A stretch of DNA of 8,711 nucleotides from an uncultured bacterium (GTDB lineage: Bacteria; Verrucomicrobiota; Kiritimatiellia; CAIKKV01). The notes beneath the pieces are model-generated. The model was not told where the DNA came from. It searched no databases and saw only the letters and a list, made by a program, of their open reading frames with translations. The translations under genes were made by a program, and so were the position numbers. The DNA is taken from NCBI GenBank assembly GCA_903828035.1, contig CAIKKV010000688.1:1-8711 (forward strand). The letters are read 5' to 3'. This document shows, in pieces, positions 1-6,544 of this stretch; within the stretch, counting starts at the first letter, position 1, and the number at the start of each line of letters is the position of its first letter.

Positions 1-2
1 GC

Positions 3-767
3 ACCAATCTCGCCCTCCGCCAGGCGTACCAAGACCTGGCGGAGCAGCACGGCCAGCTGAAAACGCTCGAACAGCAGCGGGACTCCTACGTCCACATGCT
101 GGTGCACGACATGCGCAGCCCCTTGCATGCCATTCTCGGGCACCTCCAGCTGATCGAGTCCGCTTCCACCAAAAACCTCAACGCGGCCGATCTCTACAGC
201 CTGCGCGCCGCCATCTACTGCACGCACATTCTCAGCCAGATGACCTCCACCATGATCGACCTCAGCCGCATGGAGTCCGTCTCCCCCGCCCTGCACCCGG
301 TGGCCGTTTCCGCCGAGGAGCTGTTCCGGACCGCGCGGGCGCAGGCGCTCGACCCGTCAAGCCCCCGCGCCATTTCAAAAAAAATAAGCCCGTCCTGCCC
401 CCCCCTGTTCTGCGATGCCGACCTGGGCAACCGAATCGTCATCAACCTCTTCGCCAACGCGATCAAATACTCCCCCTCCGACAGCGAGATCGTCTTCGGC
501 GCGGAGCCCGATCCGGCCGGCGTCCGGGTCTGGGTCACGGACCAGGGCCCCGGCATTCCCGCCCATTACCACGCCCGGATTTTCGAGAAGTTCGGCGTGG
601 TGGAGCAATCCTTCGGCGCGCGGCTGCCCACGACCGGGCTGGGGCTCGCCTTCTGCAAAATGGCGGTGGAAGCCCAAGGCGGCCGCATCGGCATCGAAAG
701 CGCGCCCGGCAAGGGCAGCACCTTCTGGTTCACGCTCCCCGCCGCCCCGGCCGCCCGTTTCGATTGA
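3..767 (+). CDS. Sensor histidine kinase, C-terminal part (5' end outside window)
   Basis: This is the transmitter part of a two-component sensor kinase, which autophosphorylates on histidine and passes the phosphate to a response regulator. The frame is open from the first complete codon at 3, so the ATG at 96 is probably internal and the sensor region lies to the left. Codons 3-95 encode a charged, Gln-rich, probably coiled-coil linker. The H-box HDMRSP follows, with the phosphoacceptor His codon at 105-107. Counting Met at 96 as residue 1, the HATPase domain shows an N-box (NLFANAIKY, 117-125), G1 (DQGPGIP, 149-155), F-box (IFEKF, 162-166) and G2 (TGLGLA, 180-185). The protein ends in a standard way after the FWFTLP strand. 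The HisKA region resembles kinases often fused to receiver or PAS modules, but the input domain cannot be seen. It converges on the permease gene; regulation of the pump by this kinase is possible but unsupported. Confidence 0.95.
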   Translation, partial: TNLALRQAYQDLAEQHGQLKTLEQQRDSYVHMLVHDMRSPLHAILGHLQLIESASTKNLNAADLYSLRAAIYCTHILSQMTSTMIDLSRMESVSPALHPVAVSAEELFRTARAQALDPSSPRAISKKISPSCPPLFCDADLGNRIVINLFANAIKYSPSDSEIVFGAEPDPAGVRVWVTDQGPGIPAHYHARIFEKFGVVEQSFGARLPTTGLGLAFCKMAVEAQGGRIGIESAPGKGSTFWFTLPAAPAARFD

Positions 768-773
768 GAAATC

Positions 774-3700
774 CTATTCCAGGTCCGTGCGGGGCTTGAA
801 GCGATTCTGGATCTGCTCCATGTAAAGATAGATGCCGGGCGTGACAAAAAGCGTGATCACCTGGGCGAAGATCATGCCGCCCACCACCACGAGCCCGAGC
901 GGCACGCGGCTGGAGGCGTCGGCGCCCAGGCCCAGGGCGATCGGCAGGATGCCCAGGATGGCGCACAGGCCGGTCATCAGGATGGGGCGGAAGCGGACCA
1001 CGCACGCGTCGTGGATGGCGTCGTAGCTGTTCATCCCCTCCGCCTTGCGCTGCAGGGCGAAGTCGACCATCAGGATGCCGTTCTTGGTAATCAGGCCGAT
1101 CAGGACGAACACCCCGATGTAGCCGTAGAGCGAGAGCTCCCGCCCGAACGCAAACAGCGTCAGGAAGCCCCCGAACACGGCCACCGGCAGCGTGGTCAGG
1201 ATCGTGAAGGGGTGGATGTAGCTCTCGTAGAGCACGCCCAGCACGATGTACTTCAGGAAGATGGCCACCAGCAGGAGGAGGCCCAGGCTGGCGATGGAGC
1301 GCTTGAACTCCATCGCGTCGCCAATGAACCGCCCGGTCACGCCGGGCGGAAGGATTTTCGCCACCTTTTCCTCAATGCCCGCAATCACGGCCCCGAGCGG
1401 CGCGCCCGGGAACAGGCTGAACGAGATCGTCGACGACTCGTGCTGCTGGGCGTGGGGAACGTTCTGGGGGCCGGCGCCCTCCTTCAGCGTCACGAGCGAC
1501 TTGAGCGGCACCAGCGACCCGCTGAGCGGCGAGCGCAGGTACAGCATGGACAAATCGCCCGGCAGCCGCTGCCGGTTCTTCTCCACTTCCGGAATCACCT
1601 GGTACTGGTCCTGGTCCGTCGTGAACTGGGTGACGTAGCCGCCGGCGTAGGAAAACGCCAGGACCTGCTCGATCGCCGCCGCGCTGATGCCCAGCGTGGA
1701 GGCGCGATCGCGGTCGATCGCCACGTCCAGGCGGGGCATGGTGAGCTTGACGCTGTTCTGCACGGCAAACGGGACGACGCCCCGCACCGCGCGCATCTCC
1801 TGCTCGAGCCGCTGGGCCGTCTTGTAGACCAGGTCCCGGTCGAGCCCCATCAGCATGAAGGCGTAGTCGCTGCCGGCGGCGGTGGACTCCGCGCCGGAGC
1901 TGATCTTCAGCACCGGCATGGCGCGCAGGAAGCAGACCCCGTCGGGAATCACCGACAGCTTGCCCATGAACTGCTGGACGACCTGGTCGATGGGCGCGCG
2001 CTCGCGAGGCGGCTTCAGCCGGATGAACACGAAGCCCATGCTCTGGTCGGCCCCGGGGAACATGCCGCTCACGCTCCCGCACTGCAAAACGCTGTTGGTG
2101 TCGGCCCGGACGAGGGCGGACACCCGGGACTGGTAGGCCCGCATCTGGTCCGTCGAGGCGCCCTGCGGCATGATCATCGCGCCCATGATGAAGCTGCTGT
2201 CGCCGGGGGGCAGGAAGGTTTTGGGAAGCGTCACGTAGAGCGCGCCGGTGCCCAGGATGCAGAGCGCCCACACCACCAGCGCGACCCACTTGTGGCGAAG
2301 CTGCCAGTGCAGCGCCCTCCCGTATCCGCGGACCATCCCCCCGACCGTCGCGTTGATCGCGCGCTGGAAGCGGTTGGGCGCCTCATGCTTCCGGATGATG
2401 CGCGCGCACATCATCGGCGACAGCGTCAGGGCCACGAGCGTGGAGATGATGATGGCGTAGATCACCGTCATCGCGAACTCGCTCAGGTTGCGGCCCACGG
2501 CGCCGCTCATGAACACCAGCGGCGTGAACACGATGATCAGGGCCGCGCTGGTGGAGATGACGGTGAAGGTGATCTCCCGCATGCTGCGGATCGCCGCGGG
2601 GATGGGCTTCATCCCCTCCTCCAGGTGGCGCACGGTGTTCTCGAGCACCACGATCGCGTCGTCCACCAGGAAGGTCACCGCCAGCACGATGCCCATCAGC
2701 GACAGCGTGTCGATGTTGAAGCCCGAGGCCATCATCGCGAGGAATGTCCCCAGGATCGTCACAGGCAGGACGACGGTGGGGATCACCGTCTCGCGGACGC
2801 GGCCCAGGAACAGGAAGATCACCAGCACCACCATGACCAGCGCGAGGAGCACGGTGAACTGCACGTCGTGCAGGGATTCGCGGATGGGCAGCGCGCCGTT
2901 GAACATGGTCTTGATCGTGATGGAGGCGGGCAGCTCCGCGCCGACCTCCTCCAGCGTCCGGGCGATGCGGTCCGCCACCTGCACGGTGTTGGCGCCGCTG
3001 ATGCGCGAGATCGGCATCACCACGCACTTGTTGTGCTCCGCCTCCCCGGGCTTGCCGTACCGGATGTCCACCAGGTCGTTGGCCACGCTGTCGACGCAGG
3101 TCGCCACCTCCTTCAGCCGCACCGGCGCGCCGTCGCGCGTGGCGATGATCAGCTCCCCGAACTCGCGCGCCGTGCGCAGCTGGCCCTGCGGCTCGAGCGT
3201 AAAGGTGCGCATCGGGCCGTTCAGGCTGCCGCCGGGAATATTCACGGTGCCGGCGCGCAGCGCCGCCGCCAGCTCGTCCACGCCGAGGCGGCAGGAGGCG
3301 AGGCGGTCCGGGCTGAACTGGATGCGGATCGCGCGCTTGGAGCCGAACACCTGCACCTTGGAGACGCCTTCAAGCATGCTCAGCTTCCGGGCCACCACCT
3401 GGTTGGCGTAGTCGTAGAGATCGGCGTGGATGAGGGTGTCGGAGTAGAGCATCACGTAGTAGATCGGGGAGTCCGACGGGTTGAACTTCTGGTACATCGG
3501 CGGGCTGGGCAGGTCCGTGGGCAGGTTCCGCTGCGCCCGGGTGATCGCCGCCTGCACGTCCGGCGCCACCAGGTCGACGTTCCGGTTGAGGTTGAACGTG
3601 AGGTTGATCGTGCTCAGCCCCTCCTTGTTGTCGGAGAGCATGAACTGCAGCCCGCTGATCTGCGTGAACTCGTTCTCCAGCGGCAGCGCGACGGCGCTCG

Positions 3701-3878
3701 CCATCGTGGCCGGGCTGGCGCCCGGATAGGCCACCGTCACCTGGATCACCGGGTAATCCACCGTCGGCAGGCTGTTCACCGGCAGCTTGAAATACGCCCA
3801 GGAGCCGAACACCACCATGACCAGCGTCACCAGCGTCGTCATGATCGGCCGTCGAATGAAAACCTCTGAAAAACTCAC
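774..3878 (-). CDS. RND efflux permease, HAE1 family (AcrB/MdtB/MdtC-like), inner membrane
   Basis: This 1034-residue protein is a full-length inner-membrane proton/drug antiporter of the resistance-nodulation-division superfamily. It begins with the family-typical FIRRP stretch (7-11) and TM1, followed by a large periplasmic loop, TM2-6 (about 338-490), TM7 (about 530-550), a second periplasmic loop and TM8-12 (about 860-1020). The proton-relay residues are present: D406 and D407 in TM4 (FLVDDAIVVLENT), K932 in TM10 (TKNGILMVDF), and R962 and T969 near TM11, matching AcrB D407/D408, K940, R971 and T978. Heavy-metal (HME) pumps differ in TM4, so organic substrates are more likely; the actual substrate is unknown. 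The start is GTG at 3878-3876, with GGAG six bases upstream (3885-3888), and it overlaps the adaptor stop as GTGA, which suggests translational coupling. Five cysteines fall in the periplasmic loops (C196, C261, C285, C600, C649), more than in AcrB. Confidence 0.97.
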   Translation of the reverse strand: MSFSEVFIRRPIMTTLVTLVMVVFGSWAYFKLPVNSLPTVDYPVIQVTVAYPGASPATMASAVALPLENEFTQISGLQFMLSDNKEGLSTINLTFNLNRNVDLVAPDVQAAITRAQRNLPTDLPSPPMYQKFNPSDSPIYYVMLYSDTLIHADLYDYANQVVARKLSMLEGVSKVQVFGSKRAIRIQFSPDRLASCRLGVDELAAALRAGTVNIPGGSLNGPMRTFTLEPQGQLRTAREFGELIIATRDGAPVRLKEVATCVDSVANDLVDIRYGKPGEAEHNKCVVMPISRISGANTVQVADRIARTLEEVGAELPASITIKTMFNGALPIRESLHDVQFTVLLALVMVVLVIFLFLGRVRETVIPTVVLPVTILGTFLAMMASGFNIDTLSLMGIVLAVTFLVDDAIVVLENTVRHLEEGMKPIPAAIRSMREITFTVISTSAALIIVFTPLVFMSGAVGRNLSEFAMTVIYAIIISTLVALTLSPMMCARIIRKHEAPNRFQRAINATVGGMVRGYGRALHWQLRHKWVALVVWALCILGTGALYVTLPKTFLPPGDSSFIMGAMIMPQGASTDQMRAYQSRVSALVRADTNSVLQCGSVSGMFPGADQSMGFVFIRLKPPRERAPIDQVVQQFMGKLSVIPDGVCFLRAMPVLKISSGAESTAAGSDYAFMLMGLDRDLVYKTAQRLEQEMRAVRGVVPFAVQNSVKLTMPRLDVAIDRDRASTLGISAAAIEQVLAFSYAGGYVTQFTTDQDQYQVIPEVEKNRQRLPGDLSMLYLRSPLSGSLVPLKSLVTLKEGAGPQNVPHAQQHESSTISFSLFPGAPLGAVIAGIEEKVAKILPPGVTGRFIGDAMEFKRSIASLGLLLLVAIFLKYIVLGVLYESYIHPFTILTTLPVAVFGGFLTLFAFGRELSLYGYIGVFVLIGLITKNGILMVDFALQRKAEGMNSYDAIHDACVVRFRPILMTGLCAILGILPIALGLGADASSRVPLGLVVVGGMIFAQVITLFVTPGIYLYMEQIQNRFKPRTDLE

Positions 3879-3888
3879 GGCGCGCTCC
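3875..3888 (-). promoter_or_regulatory. GTGA stop-start overlap with GGAG ribosome binding site for the permease
   Basis: GGAG at 3885-3888 is six bases ahead of a GTG start (3878-3876). The start overlaps the adaptor TGA stop (3877-3875), forming GTGA. This supports the GTG start and suggests termination-reinitiation between adaptor and permease. An internal ATG start would lose part of the conserved N-terminus. Confidence 0.7.
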
Positions 3889-4999
3889 GTTTATCGGCTT
3901 GTGACAGATCCATCACCGGCGCTCCCGGAAACAGCATGAGCTGCCCCAGCACCACCACGCTCTCGCCCGGCTCCACCCCGCCGACCACCTGCACCCGCCC
4001 CGCGTGGCGGACGCCCGTGCGGACCGGCCGCAGGTCCGCCTTGCCGTCCTTCGTCACGACAAACAGGTAGGCGCCCATCTTGCCCAGCTGCACGGCGCCC
4101 TCCGGCACCATGACCGCCTCCTTCACCTCGCCGGCAAACAGGCGGACCTGGGCAAACTGGCCCGCCCAGAGCTTCAGCTCCGGGTTGGGCGCCTCCCCGC
4201 GCAGCAGGATCGTGCCCGTCTGGGTGCTCACCGTGTTGTCCAAAAAGGTGACGACGCCCGGGTAGCTGTTCGTTTCCCCGCGCGGCTGGATCTCCAGCCG
4301 CACCGGCCCGGCGGCCAGGGCCCGCCGCAGGACGACCAGGTAGTCCTCCGAAACCGAGAAGGTCACCGAGATGGGATCGTAGCTCCGGATGTTGATCAGC
4401 CGGGTCTGCCCCGCCGCCACCAGGTTGCCGTCGTCAATCCGCCGGCGGGAGCAGATGCCGTCCATGGGGGCCGTGATCGTGCAGCGCGACACGTTCAGGC
4501 GCGCCTCCGCCAGCGCGGCCTCGTCCACCTCGAGCTGCGCCTGCGACGCCTTGGCCCGGGTCCTCAGCACATCAAAGTCCGTCTGCGCGATCAGCTGCTT
4601 CTCCTTCAGCGTCTGGTTGCGCTCCAGCAGCTCCCGGCTCAGCTCCAGGTTCGCGCGATCCGCCGCCACCAGGCCCTCGCCCTGGCGCACCCGCATCTCG
4701 TAGTCGCGGGCGTCGATCTGGAACAGGACCTGGCCGTTGGTGACCACGGCGCCGTCCCGGATGAACGTCTTCACCAGCGTTCCCGACACCTGCGCCGCCA
4801 CATCCACGCTCAGCCGGTCCTCCGTGGAGCCGAAGGCCTCGATGAGGACCGGCACATCCTGCCGGACCGCCGGGGCGGCCTGAACCGCCATCGCCCGCGC
4901 CGGCGGGGGGCCCTGCTGCTTTTTGGCGCAGGCGCCGGCGAAAAGAACCAGCACGCCGCAGGCGGCGAAAAGGGCCGGGAAACTTGATTTCTGCTTCAT
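3875..4999 (-). CDS. RND efflux periplasmic adaptor (membrane fusion protein), lipoprotein
   Basis: This 374-residue AcrA/MdtA/MexA-type adaptor bridges the permease and the outer-membrane channel in the periplasm. The N-terminus has Lys residues, a hydrophobic stretch and a lipobox ending at C24 (LFAGAC), so it is probably a lipid-anchored protein. The first lipoyl half is at about 65-97 (AQVSG, then DGAVVTNGQVLFQID). An alpha-helical hairpin rich in Leu, Ala, Glu and Gln spans about 98-168. The second lipoyl half contains TITAPMDG (174-181). A beta-barrel (about 205-290) and a membrane-proximal domain (about 292-355) follow; VPEGAV and the GVEPGESVVVLG stretch are typical. The ATG at 4999-4997 has AAGGA nine bases upstream (5009-5013), overlapping the TAA of the preceding gene. 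The lipobox has Ala rather than Leu at -3, which is acceptable but not ideal. It is the middle gene of the three-gene operon. Confidence 0.96.
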   Translation of the reverse strand: MKQKSSFPALFAACGVLVLFAGACAKKQQGPPPARAMAVQAAPAVRQDVPVLIEAFGSTEDRLSVDVAAQVSGTLVKTFIRDGAVVTNGQVLFQIDARDYEMRVRQGEGLVAADRANLELSRELLERNQTLKEKQLIAQTDFDVLRTRAKASQAQLEVDEAALAEARLNVSRCTITAPMDGICSRRRIDDGNLVAAGQTRLINIRSYDPISVTFSVSEDYLVVLRRALAAGPVRLEIQPRGETNSYPGVVTFLDNTVSTQTGTILLRGEAPNPELKLWAGQFAQVRLFAGEVKEAVMVPEGAVQLGKMGAYLFVVTKDGKADLRPVRTGVRHAGRVQVVGGVEPGESVVVLGQLMLFPGAPVMDLSQADKRSAP

Positions 5000-5008
5000 A
5001 TCTGACGA

Positions 5009-5013
5009 TCCTT
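5009..5013 (-). promoter_or_regulatory. Ribosome binding site of the adaptor gene, overlapping the upstream stop codon
   Basis: On the minus strand AAGGA lies nine bases before the adaptor ATG and shares two bases with the TAA stop of the outer-membrane factor gene (TAAGGA). Ribosomes finishing the first gene would therefore uncover or occupy this site, which favours coupled expression of the two proteins. Confidence 0.6.
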
Positions 5014-6463
5014 ACTTACTCGTTGGGAAAAGTTCGCGAACGCTCTCCGAATCGCGGGCGTCCAGCAGCCCGGTGGCGTGGGCCAGGGCGGCCAGGGCGG
5101 AGAACGCCTCCTGCCGGGAGGCCAGCTGCTGGCTGCGCGCCTGGGCCGCCAGGCTCTCCGCGTTCAACAGGTCGAGAATGCTCCGCAACCCCGCCTTGTA
5201 GCTGTCGAGCGCGAGGTCGTACGACGCCGTGGCGCTTTTCAGGAACGCGGCGCTGAAGGCATATTTCTGAATGGCCGTCTCGTAGGCGTAGTACCGATTC
5301 CACACCTCCGAGCAGGCGGCCAGCTCGGCCTGCTGGAGCTGGGCGCGGGCCGCGTCGGCCTGCGCCAGCGCGGCGCGCCGGGCGCTCTGGGTCTGGAACC
5401 CGTCGAAAATCGTCCACTGCAGGCTGAGCCCCGCATCCGCCGACCAGTCCCGCTTCTGGAGATCCCGCTTCCCCTGGTTGTCGAACTGCTCGCCAGCGAC
5501 TCCCCCGTCAAAATAGAGCGACGGCCACCGGGCGGCGCCGGCCACCTTGACGGCGGCGTCCTGGGCGGCCACGGTGGCGCGCAGGGCGGCAATATCCGGC
5601 CGCCGGGAAAGCGCCGCGTCCAGCAGCATCCTCATGTCCTGCGTCGAAACAGGCTCCGGCAATTCAACCGCCGGCGGAACCACCTGCACCGGGGCATCCG
5701 CCGGAAGGCCGGCCGCCCGCGCCAGCATTCCCCGGGCGATCTTGGCGCTCCCTTCCGCGTTGGCCAGGAGGTAGCGGGCCTGGTCGTACCCCGCCTGGGC
5801 CTGGAGCACCTCCAGCTGCGTGCCCATGCCGGCGTTCTTGCGCTCCGTGGCGGCGGTCAGCGCGGTGGTCGCATCCTTCACGCCCGCCTGGGCCGCCTCG
5901 ATGCCCGCCTGCGCGCTGACCAGGTTGTAATAGGCCAGCTCCACGCCAAGCAGGGCGTCCTGGATCGTGCGGTTAAAGGTGAAATCCGCCGCATACACGG
6001 TCTGGAGCGCCTGCTCCACCGCCGCCTGGCGCCCGCCCCCGAAGTTCAAGATAAGATAGTTGACCTTTAAGCCGGGCGCGTACCGGAGGTAGTCATCCGT
6101 GAAGTTTCGCGGCTGGGTCGAGACAAAATGCCGGTTTGCCCCCGCCACGCCGGTCAGCGTCGGCATGAACAAGCCCTGCGCCTGGTCGACCTGCGCCGCC
6201 GCCGCGCGCGCCGCGCTCCACGCCTGCCGGCTGGCCGGATTGTTCTGGAGGGCCAGATCCGCGAACTCCGCCAGCGTCAGGGGCCTGGCATCCGCCACCA
6301 CCCGGGCCCGCACATCCGTCCAGACCGTATCCGGGGTGCGGGCTTCGCTCGGCGGAGCCCACGGTTCGTGGGTGTTATTCGGGGTCGGCGCCGAGACGCA
6401 ACCCGTCATCCCCAGCGCCAAAGCGGCGGAAATGGCGTAGACTGTCAAAAATCGTGAATTCAT
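5012..6463 (-). CDS. RND efflux outer-membrane factor (TolC/OprM/NodT family lipoprotein)
   Basis: This 483-residue protein is the trimeric outer-membrane channel of the exporter. The signal peptide ends in a lipobox with C22 (GMTGC), as in OprM-type lipoproteins. The mature part has the two pseudo-repeats of the outer-membrane efflux protein family, at about 62-255 and 275-470. Each starts with a LxxAL..(R/N)P helix (ALQNNPASRQAW; ALSRRPDIAALR) and carries a strand-turn followed by a long helix (NFGGGRQAAVEQAL; IFDGFQTQSARRAAL). Each also ends in a paired helix segment (NAGMGTQLEVLQAQ; KAGLRSILDLLNAE), the hallmark internal duplication. The ATG is at 6463-6461. An in-frame TAA at 6478-6476 rules out a longer form, and no clear Shine-Dalgarno motif precedes it. 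It is the first gene of the pump operon, 12 bases ahead of the adaptor. Confidence 0.95.
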   Translation of the reverse strand: MNSRFLTVYAISAALALGMTGCVSAPTPNNTHEPWAPPSEARTPDTVWTDVRARVVADARPLTLAEFADLALQNNPASRQAWSAARAAAAQVDQAQGLFMPTLTGVAGANRHFVSTQPRNFTDDYLRYAPGLKVNYLILNFGGGRQAAVEQALQTVYAADFTFNRTIQDALLGVELAYYNLVSAQAGIEAAQAGVKDATTALTAATERKNAGMGTQLEVLQAQAGYDQARYLLANAEGSAKIARGMLARAAGLPADAPVQVVPPAVELPEPVSTQDMRMLLDAALSRRPDIAALRATVAAQDAAVKVAGAARWPSLYFDGGVAGEQFDNQGKRDLQKRDWSADAGLSLQWTIFDGFQTQSARRAALAQADAARAQLQQAELAACSEVWNRYYAYETAIQKYAFSAAFLKSATASYDLALDSYKAGLRSILDLLNAESLAAQARSQQLASRQEAFSALAALAHATGLLDARDSESVRELFPTSK

Positions 6464-6544
6464 AATCTGTTGTGCTTATCTGATCTGCGGCGCAGCGTCA
6501 AGCCAGAAGGGGGCGCCACCCTCCCCGACACCCGGCCCGGTTGC
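6464..6544 (-). promoter_or_regulatory. Intergenic gap with candidate promoter for the efflux operon
   Basis: This is the 81-base gap between the peptidase stop and the outer-membrane factor start. On the minus strand it contains TTGACG (6501-6496), a 15-base spacer and GATAAG (6480-6475), each matching the sigma-70 boxes at 4 to 5 of 6 positions. The spacer is shorter than the ideal 17. If real, transcription would begin only about 5 bases before the ATG, giving an almost leaderless mRNA, which fits the lack of a Shine-Dalgarno motif there. No intrinsic terminator is visible, so readthrough from the peptidase gene is also possible. Sigma-70 rules may not fit this unidentified phylum well. 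Confidence 0.3.
6485..6495. repeat. Small palindrome in the spacer of the candidate promoter (possible operator)
   Basis: CTGCG-G-CGCAG is a perfect inverted repeat with a single central base, flanked by TGA (6481-6483) and TCA (6498-6500) at unequal distances. It fills most of the spacer between the candidate -35 and -10 boxes, where a repressor dimer could block RNA polymerase. Short GC palindromes arise by chance in high-GC DNA, so this is only suggestive. Confidence 0.25.

Noticed and set aside
762..773. Short inverted repeat GATT-GAGA-AATC at the convergent junction, considered as a bidirectional terminator
   Set aside because: A four-base-pair AT-rich stem without a GC stem or T-run is too weak for intrinsic termination.
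1011..3869. A 952-codon open frame on the plus strand opposite the permease gene
   Set aside because: Its product is a low-complexity run of His, Arg, Gln, Asp and Gly with no domain, as expected for the mirror of a high-GC coding strand. The minus-strand permease is full length and conserved.
4004..6070. Long plus-strand open frames (4004-4987 and 5078-6070) opposite the adaptor and outer-membrane factor genes
   Set aside because: Both have the same Arg/His/Gly/Leu-rich mirror composition, no recognisable motif and no good ribosome binding site that I can see, while the minus-strand genes are clear family members.
6509..6520. GGCGCC palindrome in the 81-base gap, considered as a terminator stem
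   Set aside because: It is only a six-base self-complementary word with no loop or T-tract, common in high-GC DNA.
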